DNA from: Pseudomonas sp. 8O
GTDB taxonomy: Bacteria; Pseudomonadota; Gammaproteobacteria; Pseudomonadales; Pseudomonadaceae
Length of the DNA stretch: 64,000 bases
Reading direction: 5' to 3'
Assembly (NCBI RefSeq): GCF_902506495.1
Contig: NZ_LR733264.1
Span: forward strand, 1,539,312-1,603,311
Every line of letters starts with the position of its first letter. The first letter of the stretch is position 1. Both the position numbers and the translations under genes were made by a program. Below are positions 40,872 through 50,815 of the stretch, piece by piece. The notes beneath the pieces are model-generated. The model saw nothing but the letters and a program-made list of their open reading frames with translations, searched no databases and was not told where the DNA came from.

Positions 40872-42144
40872 CACCGTAGAAACTCCATTCCACCGGCTCG
40901 TTGGTAAGAGTGGTTTTGTCCTTCAGCGGCCAGGGGCGGACGATGAAGCGCTTGACCTCCCAGGTGGGGAAAATCTCGCCTTCCTTGAACTTACGGATGA
41001 TTTCGGTTTTGACGATGGTGCGGTCGCTAAGCCAGTGCACCCGCCAGAAACCAGCGCGCGGACAAGGCTGGCCGCTGTGGCAGATCTGGAAGTCGGTGGC
41101 GCGAATAAAGGCTTGGGAACCGGGCAGTGGTTTGCCGGTAGCAGGGTCAAGCCCCCTGGCCTTGGCCAGTTGCTCGATCAGCGCCTCACTGGGTTTGGGT
41201 GGGGCAATATTGGCTTCACGCTCCTCCAGCCATTTCAGCTTGCCGTCCCAGGGAGGCAGCTTGGCTGGAGGTAACGGAACAATATCGTTGATCTCGGGGA
41301 CTTTGGGGCTGGCATAGGAGTAGTCCGCCAGGATGCTCCAGATTTTTTCGTAACGGTCGGCGCGTTCGAGGTCCTTCTTCTGGCCAAGGTAATAGAGTTC
41401 ATTTGTAGGGCTCGGACCAAGAAAACCCTCGTTCAAGAAAGATGCTGAACTTTCATCGCCCGCAGCAACCCCTAATTGAAAGGCTTCAACTGCTTTTTGA
41501 TAATGCTTGTCAATTTTGAGATCTACCCCTAAACCATTAGCTGCCTCTCCATTTCCTTGCTCCGCAGCACATCGACGCATTTGTCGGGCAATGTCCGGAG
41601 CCCGATCAATCGGCGCCAGCAACTCGGCCACATATCCCTGAGCATTGGCACTGCCTTCATCCGCCGCCTTGCGGTAATAACGCAAGGCCAACTCCTGATC
41701 TTCCTGTAATCCGGCTGCGCCTTTCTTCAGGTAAATGGCTATGAAGTAGTAACCAGTGGCGACATTGGCCTCGATCAGGGCCTGGCTGAAGCGCAAACGC
41801 TCCTCAGCGGTCAGCTTGTAATGGCCGCGCATGCTGCCGTTCTGCAAATTGATATTGGCCTTGGCATGGCCATTCTCGGCGGCTATGCGGTAGAACCGCT
41901 CGATCTGTGCATCTACCGTCTTGTCCTGCTTGAGCTGATTGTTTTTCTGAAGCCAGCGAGCGTACTTGAACAGCACATCGCTGTCCGCAGAGGGCTCTGG
42001 GAACTGTTCATACTTGCAGGTAAAGGCCAGGTTGGCCTTGATCTGGGAAAGGGAGTCCACGGAACTGTCCTTCTTTAAATGGGCGATGCCGCCCGTGCCG
42101 CAGGCGGTCAAGAGCAGGCTGGTGAGCAGAAGAATGCGGCGCAT
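40864..42144 (-). CDS. Sel1-repeat lipoprotein, likely Tle5 immunity protein (copy 1)
   Basis: A 426-residue lipoprotein with its own signal sequence (LLLTSLLLTAC, lipobox LTAC) that differs from those of copies 2 and 3; identity begins at DSLSQIKANLAFTCK. Sel1-like repeats follow. The ATG overlaps the effector's stop codon (ATGA), the tight coupling expected of an effector-immunity pair. The immunity role is inferred from position and from PldB-type systems. Confidence 0.82.
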   Translation of the reverse strand: MRRILLLTSLLLTACGTGGIAHLKKDSSVDSLSQIKANLAFTCKYEQFPEPSADSDVLFKYARWLQKNNQLKQDKTVDAQIERFYRIAAENGHAKANINLQNGSMRGHYKLTAEERLRFSQALIEANVATGYYFIAIYLKKGAAGLQEDQELALRYYRKAADEGSANAQGYVAELLAPIDRAPDIARQMRRCAAEQGNGEAANGLGVDLKIDKHYQKAVEAFQLGVAAGDESSASFLNEGFLGPSPTNELYYLGQKKDLERADRYEKIWSILADYSYASPKVPEINDIVPLPPAKLPPWDGKLKWLEEREANIAPPKPSEALIEQLAKARGLDPATGKPLPGSQAFIRATDFQICHSGQPCPRAGFWRVHWLSDRTIVKTEIIRKFKEGEIFPTWEVKRFIVRPWPLKDKTTLTNEPVEWSFYGDA

Positions 42145-44003
42145 CAGTCGAGGTCACTCATGCTGGATTTGTCGTAATGGAACTCCACCAGGGAGGCGAA
42201 GGGCGGGAGCTGTTTGGACTGCCGTTCTATGTTTTCATTGATGATGTCCTCCCAGGCCTTAAATGCCTTCTTCGGATCATCACTAGCCCCATCCGGTGCC
42301 TTCTCCCCCGGCTCCACCTTGCACGCCGTATGTATCTTCCACAGGTCCTGCCTCATCTTGCGCGTCACGGGATGCCACTCGTGGGCGATATTCAGCTCGC
42401 TGTCCACGCGCATGCTGCGGGTATTGATGTTGGCCGAGCCATGGGTGGTGTAGACGTCGTTGACGATCATCAGCTTGGAGTGGATGTACACCGGCACCCA
42501 GGGCTTGCCTGCCGGTGAATCGGGGGCGACCAGGGAGCAGATATGGACCTTCAGGCCGGGAATAGGCTGCGGGATCAGGACTTCGTCTTCGATGGCTTTG
42601 GTTTTCTGATCGAGTTCGCGCTGCCACTCCTCCAGCTCGCGCCGGCCATGTCGGTCGGTGGGGCCATCGGGCTGGGGACGAGCGGGCATGTCTTTCTCCG
42701 CCTGCTTGACCCTGCGCTTTTTGGTCACGTTGGGAATCGTGTCTGCACGCCCCAGGCTTTCCAGCATCCGCTGGGTATTCAGCACGCCCATGCCGATGCC
42801 GCCATCGGTCACATTGGTGGTGACGAACAGGTGCACCGAACCATGCTTGCCTGGGTTCCGTCCTTCCTCGGTCTGGATCTGGGCGACCTGCTTGATCAGT
42901 TCGGCCAGCGGCGGCCAGCGGAAATACTGGTTCTCGATGTAGATGAATTGGGTGGCGTTGTTCGCCGCCTGCAGGTAAGCCTTCTCGATATCGTGCGTGC
43001 CAACCTGGGGCTGAGTGCGTAGCAGTTGAGCCAGCAGCTGGGTGCCGCCTTTGCCGCATTGGAGTTGCTTGCCGACCTCCTTGGCCTTGCGCAGGATGAG
43101 CAGGTCTTCGCCGGTTTCCTTTTGCCAGGCCAGGGCGAAGTTCTTGTGCAAATACTCCAGGATCGGGCCGGTGACACGGCTGGAAATGTCCTGGCGCGGC
43201 AAGGCACCACGCGGGCCACGATCAGGATCATAGGTGCCGGGGCGAGAATTGGGCTGCTTGGGGTCGGGGCGCATGAGCGCCGAGTGGGCGTCGGTATCCC
43301 AATACTCGTCGAGCATGTTGTGGCCCATGACGAACCCAACGGCCTGGTCCGGTAGCTCATAGTCGACCAGCACGCTTTTCTGATGGTGACTGGGCGCCGC
43401 CATCATTGCGATCCGTGATTTCTTGCTGAGCCCCCTGTCCGGTCCGTTGTCCCTGACATCGTCGCCGATACGTGCTCGCTCTTTTCTGCTGAAACCACGC
43501 GTGACGAGCACTGGAACATTCTCATGGACGCGCTGGGCGGCCTTGTCATCGTCCGTACTGAAGGTATCGAACCACCACTCGTCATAGTGATGCTGTTTGT
43601 CGGTGGCCGTCTGCCCGGCGCGATGCTTGAGGTTTGGCGACTTGCCCGGCAGGTTCGCCTCCCCTGCCATGCCTGTGCCGTTTAACGGCATTTCCCAAGC
43701 CAGCACACGGACCTGCACGCCCTTGCGCGCCTTCTCCTGCAACAGCGCACCGATTGAAAGATGTGCGCCATCACGAATGAAGTACATCGAGGGCTGGAAT
43801 CCCCAGCAGATGATGTCGATGGATTTCTGCGCAGCGTCGATGGCTTTGTAGACGGCCTTGAAGGCGGCTTCGCCATTGATCAGCGGTTCGTAGCTGGCCA
43901 TTGCCGGCACATACTCGGCGTCCTGAACCCACCAAGGGGAGGTACAAACACCCTCATTTGTATGCTGCAGGGCGATGGGAACGACGACTTCACACTGGCT
44001 CAT
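42144..44003 (-). CDS. Tle5-family phospholipase D effector (PldA/PldB-like)
   Basis: A 619-residue T6SS lipase effector of the phospholipase D superfamily. Two HKD motifs are complete: His207-x-Lys209-x4-Asp214 in HHQKSVLVD and His508-x-Lys510-x4-Asp515 in HSKLMIVND, each followed by a GSANINTRS- or GHNMLDEYW-type segment. Tle5 enzymes degrade phosphatidylethanolamine in the target periplasm and, for PldA/PldB, can act on host cells. There is no signal peptide, as expected for VgrG-carried cargo. It lies between a small membrane protein downstream of vgrG and the immunity-like lipoproteins; the stop overlaps copy 1. P. aeruginosa PldB is longer as I recall, so this is a related rather than identical member. 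Confidence 0.9.
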   Translation of the reverse strand: MSQCEVVVPIALQHTNEGVCTSPWWVQDAEYVPAMASYEPLINGEAAFKAVYKAIDAAQKSIDIICWGFQPSMYFIRDGAHLSIGALLQEKARKGVQVRVLAWEMPLNGTGMAGEANLPGKSPNLKHRAGQTATDKQHHYDEWWFDTFSTDDDKAAQRVHENVPVLVTRGFSRKERARIGDDVRDNGPDRGLSKKSRIAMMAAPSHHQKSVLVDYELPDQAVGFVMGHNMLDEYWDTDAHSALMRPDPKQPNSRPGTYDPDRGPRGALPRQDISSRVTGPILEYLHKNFALAWQKETGEDLLILRKAKEVGKQLQCGKGGTQLLAQLLRTQPQVGTHDIEKAYLQAANNATQFIYIENQYFRWPPLAELIKQVAQIQTEEGRNPGKHGSVHLFVTTNVTDGGIGMGVLNTQRMLESLGRADTIPNVTKKRRVKQAEKDMPARPQPDGPTDRHGRRELEEWQRELDQKTKAIEDEVLIPQPIPGLKVHICSLVAPDSPAGKPWVPVYIHSKLMIVNDVYTTHGSANINTRSMRVDSELNIAHEWHPVTRKMRQDLWKIHTACKVEPGEKAPDGASDDPKKAFKAWEDIINENIERQSKQLPPFASLVEFHYDKSSMSDLD

Positions 44004-44048
44004 GGTGTCTCTCCTCGACGTTGAGCATGTACTGCCATAGGCCTGCCA

Positions 44049-44453
44049 TTACGCTCGCCTCCATAGATTCCAGGCTTTGAACATCTCCGAGCCGATGGTC
44101 AGTGCCAGCATCAGAAGGCCCGGCAGGTGGCCCGCCAGCAACAAGAGCGGTGACAAGGAGGGAAGAATGAAGAACAGCCGTAGCGGAATCTGCGCCATGC
44201 CCAGGTAACGGGTGGGGCGATAGGCCAGAAGAAAGCCCACGGCGGTCATGGCGATGGAGAGTTGCAAAGACCAGGCAACCAGGCCGACGCTCAAGAGTGG
44301 CGCGCCCACGTGTTCACCCAGCGCCTGCAAATCGAATAGATCGCTGAGATAGGGTGTGCGGCCGGCTCTCCAACTGTGAAGGCTGTACCAGACAAGCTGG
44401 AACAGATCCAACGCGCCCCAGATTCGCAGTGTCTGTTTGCTCGTGAGCGTCAT
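44049..44453 (-). CDS. Small multi-pass membrane protein in a vgrG-effector operon
   Basis: A 134-residue hydrophobic protein with probably four membrane helices (around residues 12-28, 50-75, 78-98 and 100-122). I do not recognise a family. The start overlaps the vgrG stop by four bases (ATGA) and the effector begins 45 bases after its stop. It is therefore translated together with VgrG. Possible roles are a loading factor, an additional immunity component or an inherited passenger; none can be shown from the sequence. Confidence 0.75.
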   Translation of the reverse strand: MTLTSKQTLRIWGALDLFQLVWYSLHSWRAGRTPYLSDLFDLQALGEHVGAPLLSVGLVAWSLQLSIAMTAVGFLLAYRPTRYLGMAQIPLRLFFILPSLSPLLLLAGHLPGLLMLALTIGSEMFKAWNLWRRA

Positions 44454-47400
44454 ACAGGTGTTCCTTCGAACTCGTAGACGGTATTGGCCGTCACCGGCTG
44501 CCAGTGCCAGGACTTGCCGGATACCTGCCAGCTATCAGGCCCCTCCAGAAACGTCTGCTTGATTCGCCTGACTTCGCCGTAACGACGTACGACAGAACGT
44601 GTCCTGAGATGCTCTTCCTCCGCCGACAGCGGCACCCATTCCTGGATCAAGGTGCGCTTGGTGTTTTCGTAGTCCTTTCCGTCCGAGCCAAAGAGTCGCC
44701 CCTCGTCTCCCAGGGAGAAGAGACGGTTGAGAAACATTTGGCCAGTGTTCTGGATACCGTGATAGTCGGTTTCCTGTGTCAGCCATTTACCCGGCCCATC
44801 CTCGCCGGGGCCTGTGCTTGTGCCGTCCGCCTGATCTGCGTTTTCCGCGCCTTTGAATAAGGACGCGTAGAGCTTGCGGATATCGGTATGGGAGGATGGC
44901 TGGTTGACCTGCGGGTCTGGCCGGAAGGTGTGGTGGTGCAACCCCTGATTGGCCAAGTGCCCCTGCTCAGGATTGCGGTAGTCGGTGGCAATCGGTATCT
45001 GGTAGCTGACGCCGTTGGCCATCACCAGCCGGTAGTTCCGAGTAACCACCTGATGATCGAAGGCCAGGTACCCCGTGTCATCGATCACGCCCTTTTGCAA
45101 CTCCTGGCCGTCGGCATAGAGCGTGTAGGGCATGCCGGCCCAGACCTGCTGCGGGGAGTTGGGTGTCTGCGGAATGCGCAGGCGCAAGCGCTGCGCGGAT
45201 TCGAGCTTCGGATAATCGGGATGCGTAGCCGGCATGCTGGCCGGCCCTTGATGATCGAACTGCGCCGACTTGATCAGGTAGTCGCCCTGGGTGCCGGACT
45301 CGATACCGTGCTGGTCCATGCTGATGTAGGTGCCAGCGGCGTTGAGGAGGATTTTCTTCTTCGCGGTGATGTGGATTTCATCTTCGCTGCTGACGATGTC
45401 CAGCCCCATGCGCGCGAGAATTTCCATGCGGTCGTTCTGCGCCTGAATCTGCACCGCACCCTGGTTGGCGATGAGCTTCATGCCCAGCTTGCGCACGAAC
45501 AGGCTCAGGCCTTCACCCACACCAATGAACAGGCGCTTGACCACGCTGATGTCAGCTTCGTTGCCGGCGTTGAGCATCAGATTGCGCTCGGCGGCCAGTT
45601 GCAGGTGGTGGCCGCTGGTCACGGCAATACCCTGCGGGGCGCTGATCAGTGCTACCGAGGCTTGCAGTTTGTCCAGGCGTTCGCTGAGCAGGGTCAACTG
45701 CGCCTGAACATCCGCCGGGTCGGCTTTGGCGGTTTCAGCGTCGGCGGAGAGCTTCTGGATTTCATCGCCGGCCTGCTTGAGCCGAGCGACGGCTTCCTGC
45801 ATGGCGAGCACCTGGCCGCCCGCGCGGGGCTGTTCGTCGGCGCTGATGAAGATACCCTTGCCGCTGCGGATGGCGCCCCAGCCATCAGTGCGCAGCTCGA
45901 AGCCTTCGCCGCGCTTGTGCTTCTTGGCATCCACCAGATGCCCCAGGTTGAGCTGGCTCTTGCCCGAGTACTCGGTGCTGATCTTGATGTGTTCCTGACC
46001 GCGCGTGTCGTCCAGGCGAATTTTGTTGTTGGTGGGCGTTCTCAGTACGTTGCGCTTGTGGTTGTGGATGGTGACGTGGTCAGGCTCGAGGTTGGTGTGC
46101 AGGGCATGGGCGATGAACGGGCGGTCGGGGTCGCCCTGCTCGAAGGCCACCGCCACTTCGGTGCCGGCCAGCAAGGGCATGTGCAAGCCATAGGTGTCGC
46201 CGGCATAGGGGCGCGCCAGGCGCAGCCACATGCTTTCGCGGCCGGCTGGCCAGGTATCCCGGTCGAACAGGAAGTTGACGCGGTAGCGCCCTTCGCCATC
46301 GATATGGCTGTAGGGGTCGTTGCGCTGCGGGCTGGTGATGCGCGCGGGCACGGTGCCGGCGATGCGCGGCTTGGTCGGCACCGGCGGGCGGAAGGCGATG
46401 TTGCCGTCGGGGATGGCTTCGAAGCGGACGTCGAAGCTGCGATCGCGGGCAGCCGTGCAGTGGGTGCGGACGATCAGGGCGCCTTCGCTGAACGCTGCCG
46501 GTGCGCCGCCTGTCACCTTGAGCACCCAGCCGGGGGCCAGGGCGGCGTCGCTGCTGGTGCCGCTCAGGCGGAGCTGGTCATTCAGGTAGCGCTCGTGGGC
46601 CAGTTGCGCGTAGAAGATGCCGCTTTCGGCGTGGTCTTCCTCATCGCCACGGGCATGGGGATCGCCGAGGCTCTGGTAGTGCTCGTCGGCGTAGTGGTAG
46701 GCCTCGCCGTAGGTGGTGGCGGCGCCACGCGTCAGGTCGGCCTGGCCGTCAAGGTTGGCGCCGGCATCGCGCGAGTAGTAGGCGCGGGTGCTGACCCGTT
46801 GCTGGATGACCTGGTGACTGGCTTGCAGGTCCCAGACGGCATCCTGGCCGGTGGCTTGCAGCCCGCTCAGGGGCCGCAGCGGCAGGCTGATATCGCGTTG
46901 GTAGTGCATGGGCGAGTCCTTGAACTCGACCACGTCGATTTTCAAGCGCGCGTCCATGCTGAAGCAGAACCAGATGCCGCGCTCCGCACAGAGCCTCTTG
47001 ATGTAGGCAAGGTCCGACTCGCCGTACTGCAGCAGTTGGTCATGCTGCTTGTACGTTCTGCCGAGGTCGATGAGGAAATCCTGCCCGCGCCATCCATGTC
47101 GCCGCAGGATGGTTTCCACCACCTCGGGCACGCTCTGGTTCTGGTAGATGCGGTACTGGCAGGTCTTATCCAGCAGCGACAGGCGCGGCTCCAGCGTGAG
47201 CTCGTAACGGGCTTCGTCCCTGGAGGCCGAGAGACGCCGGAATTGTGTGATGACCCCGTGCAAGGTGCGCAGCGGTGCGAGCGCTGGCGGCGTGTAGCCG
47301 CGAATGGTCAGCGCTGGTGGCGCTGCGTGCAGACTGAAGCTGGCATCCTTGCCGAGCAGGGTGTCGGCGGCGATGTCGAGACTCGGACTGGTCACCTCGA

Positions 47401-47530
47401 TGGCATAGCAAAAGGTCTCGCTGAGTGCCTCGGTGCCGGAAAACGCGAGCACGTCCAACGGGGCGTTCTGGCCATCCACCGTGAGCGTATGCCGGCTGTG
47501 GTCGAAGAAGGTGCGTATCTCGCTGAGCAT
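44450..47530 (-). CDS. vgrG: VgrG spike protein (TssI) with extended C-terminus
   Basis: The 1026-residue T6SS spike. Residues 1 to about 480 form the gp27/gp5-like core (signs: LHGVITQFRRLSASRDEARYE split over residues 85-108, and RVNFLFDRDTWPAG). About 500-720 is the DUF2345 beta-helix region with a coiled-coil insertion. About 780-850 is a transthyretin-like domain (YTLYADGQELQKGVIDDTG), and a ~150-residue tail follows. In VgrG proteins with such a domain it recruits phospholipase effectors, which fits the Tle5 gene downstream. The start lies three bases after the clpV remnant, as in clusters where vgrG follows clpV. Confidence 0.92.
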   Translation of the reverse strand: MLSEIRTFFDHSRHTLTVDGQNAPLDVLAFSGTEALSETFCYAIEVTSPSLDIAADTLLGKDASFSLHAAPPALTIRGYTPPALAPLRTLHGVITQFRRLSASRDEARYELTLEPRLSLLDKTCQYRIYQNQSVPEVVETILRRHGWRGQDFLIDLGRTYKQHDQLLQYGESDLAYIKRLCAERGIWFCFSMDARLKIDVVEFKDSPMHYQRDISLPLRPLSGLQATGQDAVWDLQASHQVIQQRVSTRAYYSRDAGANLDGQADLTRGAATTYGEAYHYADEHYQSLGDPHARGDEEDHAESGIFYAQLAHERYLNDQLRLSGTSSDAALAPGWVLKVTGGAPAAFSEGALIVRTHCTAARDRSFDVRFEAIPDGNIAFRPPVPTKPRIAGTVPARITSPQRNDPYSHIDGEGRYRVNFLFDRDTWPAGRESMWLRLARPYAGDTYGLHMPLLAGTEVAVAFEQGDPDRPFIAHALHTNLEPDHVTIHNHKRNVLRTPTNNKIRLDDTRGQEHIKISTEYSGKSQLNLGHLVDAKKHKRGEGFELRTDGWGAIRSGKGIFISADEQPRAGGQVLAMQEAVARLKQAGDEIQKLSADAETAKADPADVQAQLTLLSERLDKLQASVALISAPQGIAVTSGHHLQLAAERNLMLNAGNEADISVVKRLFIGVGEGLSLFVRKLGMKLIANQGAVQIQAQNDRMEILARMGLDIVSSEDEIHITAKKKILLNAAGTYISMDQHGIESGTQGDYLIKSAQFDHQGPASMPATHPDYPKLESAQRLRLRIPQTPNSPQQVWAGMPYTLYADGQELQKGVIDDTGYLAFDHQVVTRNYRLVMANGVSYQIPIATDYRNPEQGHLANQGLHHHTFRPDPQVNQPSSHTDIRKLYASLFKGAENADQADGTSTGPGEDGPGKWLTQETDYHGIQNTGQMFLNRLFSLGDEGRLFGSDGKDYENTKRTLIQEWVPLSAEEEHLRTRSVVRRYGEVRRIKQTFLEGPDSWQVSGKSWHWQPVTANTVYEFEGTPV

Positions 47531-47533
47531 GGG

Positions 47534-47773
47534 TCAGACCTCCGCGCGTTCGAGAGCCAGGGGCTCTTCGCTGAATGCCAGGGCGATGCCGTCGTCAGCG
47601 CTGTAACCCAGGGTGACGGCGGTGGCTTTGCGCTGGCTGGCTTGGCGCTGCAGCAGTTGCTGGCTCAGCACCGGCAGGATTTGCTGGTTGAGCAGGCTGT
47701 CGATATTGCGCGCGCCACTGTCGAGCAGCAGGCAGGCGCGAAAACTCCTTCCGCAGATGCAGACATAAGTCAC
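47534..47773 (-). pseudogene. ClpV (TssH) C-terminal remnant
   Basis: Only the last ~65-70 codons of the AAA+ sheath-recycling ATPase ClpV remain: DSGARNIDSLLNQQILPVLS and a tail ending in SADDGIALAFSEEPLALE are typical of the end of ClpV. The open frame begins with a few codons that belong to another gene (tssC, in a different frame). No Walker motifs are present. It sits between tssB and vgrG on the same strand, where a full-length clpV of about 2.5 kb would be expected after tssC and further genes. Confidence 0.82.
47665..47766 (-). pseudogene. tssC start remnant fused out of frame to clpV tail
   Basis: An AAGGAG ribosome binding site (47773-47778) and an ATG at 47766 lie 16 bases after the tssB stop, where tssC normally starts. 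The first codons read MSASAE, typical of a TssC N-terminus. The frame then enters the clpV sequence in the wrong register and stops after 33 residues. The junction must lie between about 47720 and 47748. Confidence 0.7.
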
Positions 47774-47782
47774 TCCTTGATA

Positions 47783-48286
47783 TTAATTAGCGGTCTTGGG
47801 GGCCAACTGAGCCAGCTCGTTGCGTAACTTGTCGCTCAGGGCGTCGTCCTTGAGGATGCGTTCCAGCTCTCGGCGGAAGGTGGCGTTGTCGAGCAGGTTG
47901 GATTTGAGGTCGCGCAGCAGGTTACGCATGGCCAGCATCGCGCGTAGCTCAGGAATCTGGCGAGCCACTTGTTCAGGCTCGAAGTCCTTCATGTTGCGGA
48001 AGGTCAGATCGAGAGAGGCGTCAGAGCCATCGTCAACGAGTGTATTGGGCACGGCCAGCTTCACGCTCGGGTGAAATTCGGCCAGTACACTGTTGAAATT
48101 ATTTTTGTTGATGTCGACTTTACTGCGCTCAGGCAGCGGGCGCTGCTCTCGGCCATTGCTGTAGTCACCCATGACCATCAACTTGAGCGGTAACTCGACC
48201 TTCTTTTGCGCTCCACCGGTATGCAGATCAAGTTTGATATTGACCCGCGCCTTTGGAACTTCATTCTGAAAACTATCAGATGCCAT
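47783..48286 (-). CDS. tssB: Type VI secretion contractile sheath small subunit TssB
   Basis: A 167-residue TssB (ImpB/VipA), which forms the contractile sheath together with TssC. The family pattern is intact from the N-terminus (SFQNEVPKARVNIKLDLHTG) through KLMVMGDYSNG, the NNFNSVLAEFHPSVKLAVPN segment and DFEPEQVARQIPELRAMLAMR to the helical end. There is no sign of decay, but its partner tssC is deleted, so any function would require a TssC from another locus. It is the first gene of the minus-strand island. Confidence 0.93.
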   Translation of the reverse strand: MASDSFQNEVPKARVNIKLDLHTGGAQKKVELPLKLMVMGDYSNGREQRPLPERSKVDINKNNFNSVLAEFHPSVKLAVPNTLVDDGSDASLDLTFRNMKDFEPEQVARQIPELRAMLAMRNLLRDLKSNLLDNATFRRELERILKDDALSDKLRNELAQLAPKTAN

Positions 48287-48671
48287 CGTGGCCCTGCCTT
48301 ACAGTTCCCTTGTTAATGCAAGCACGCGCAGCCATCGGCAATCGACGATAGCGATGCGCGCAACGATCTGAACCCCTATCTGATGGCGTTTATAAGCGAC
48401 AAGCGCTCGGCGATCTATAAGATTTGTCTTAAAATCCGCCGGTTGCAGGAGCCAGGTGCAACACGGTCGTTGAATTGACGCTGGAGCATCTGCTGCATAG
48501 CCATGACGTATCTAGGCGACGGCAAAAACTGAGTGCAACACCTGACCTTTCCGGTACCGTGCTGCACCTATGTCTTGTGCCGAACCCAGCATTGAAGAGC
48601 GCGCTACCATTCAAATCGATCGCGCCCAGGGCCTCAGCCGCGACAGTCACCTGCCCCGGATTGCATCCGGG
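48287..48671. other. Promoter region of the T6SS island, no gene seen
   Basis: About 385 bases between tssB and the end of tam. A near-perfect inverted repeat AGGTGCAACACGGT (48454-48467) and ACCGTGCTGCACCT (48556-48569) flanks an 88-base interval. No sigma-54 signature of correct spacing was found on the minus strand. The short open frames here lack ribosome binding sites and recognisable features. Confidence 0.5.

Positions 48672-48675
<4 letters not shown>
48654..48675. repeat. Dispersed palindrome at the end of tam
   Basis: CCCGGAT-TGC-ATCCGGG followed by CTAC; on the minus strand GTAGCCCGGATGCAATCCGGG contains the TAG stop codon of tam. I recall this unit as a common intergenic repeat in Pseudomonas (stutzeri-like) genomes. 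Confidence 0.6.
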
Positions 48676-50763
<2,088 letters not shown>

Positions 50764-50766
50764 CTA

Positions 50767-50802
50767 TCAGCCGGCATGGCGAAAAACCGCCATGCCGGCT
50801 GA
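50767..50802. terminator. Bidirectional terminator between the dctP-like gene and opmB
   Basis: A perfect 15-bp stem (TCAGCCGGCATGGCG and its complement) with an AAAAAC loop begins three bases after the stop codon. A weak T-tract follows on the plus side. Confidence 0.75.
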
Positions 50803-50815
50803 TTACTTCCGTTAC

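Larger units (their letters stand above)
38219..42144 (-). repeat. Tandem array of three ~1.27-kb gene-length repeats
   Basis: Three direct copies start at about 42144, 40871 and 39601 (period 1270-1273 bp). The segments coding the N-terminal ~120 and C-terminal ~170 residues are near-identical, and the middle is mosaic. This is a substrate for gene conversion and copy-number change. Confidence 0.85.

Noticed and set aside
44888..47827. A 979-codon open frame on the plus strand opposite vgrG
   Set aside because: It mirrors the high-GC coding frame of vgrG, spans the tssB-vgrG boundary, and has no family features or ribosome binding site.
48287..48360. Possible sigma-54 promoter for tssB on the minus strand (TGGC ... 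TTGCA)
   Set aside because: The GG and GC elements are 12 rather than 10 bases apart, which does not fit a -24/-12 promoter.
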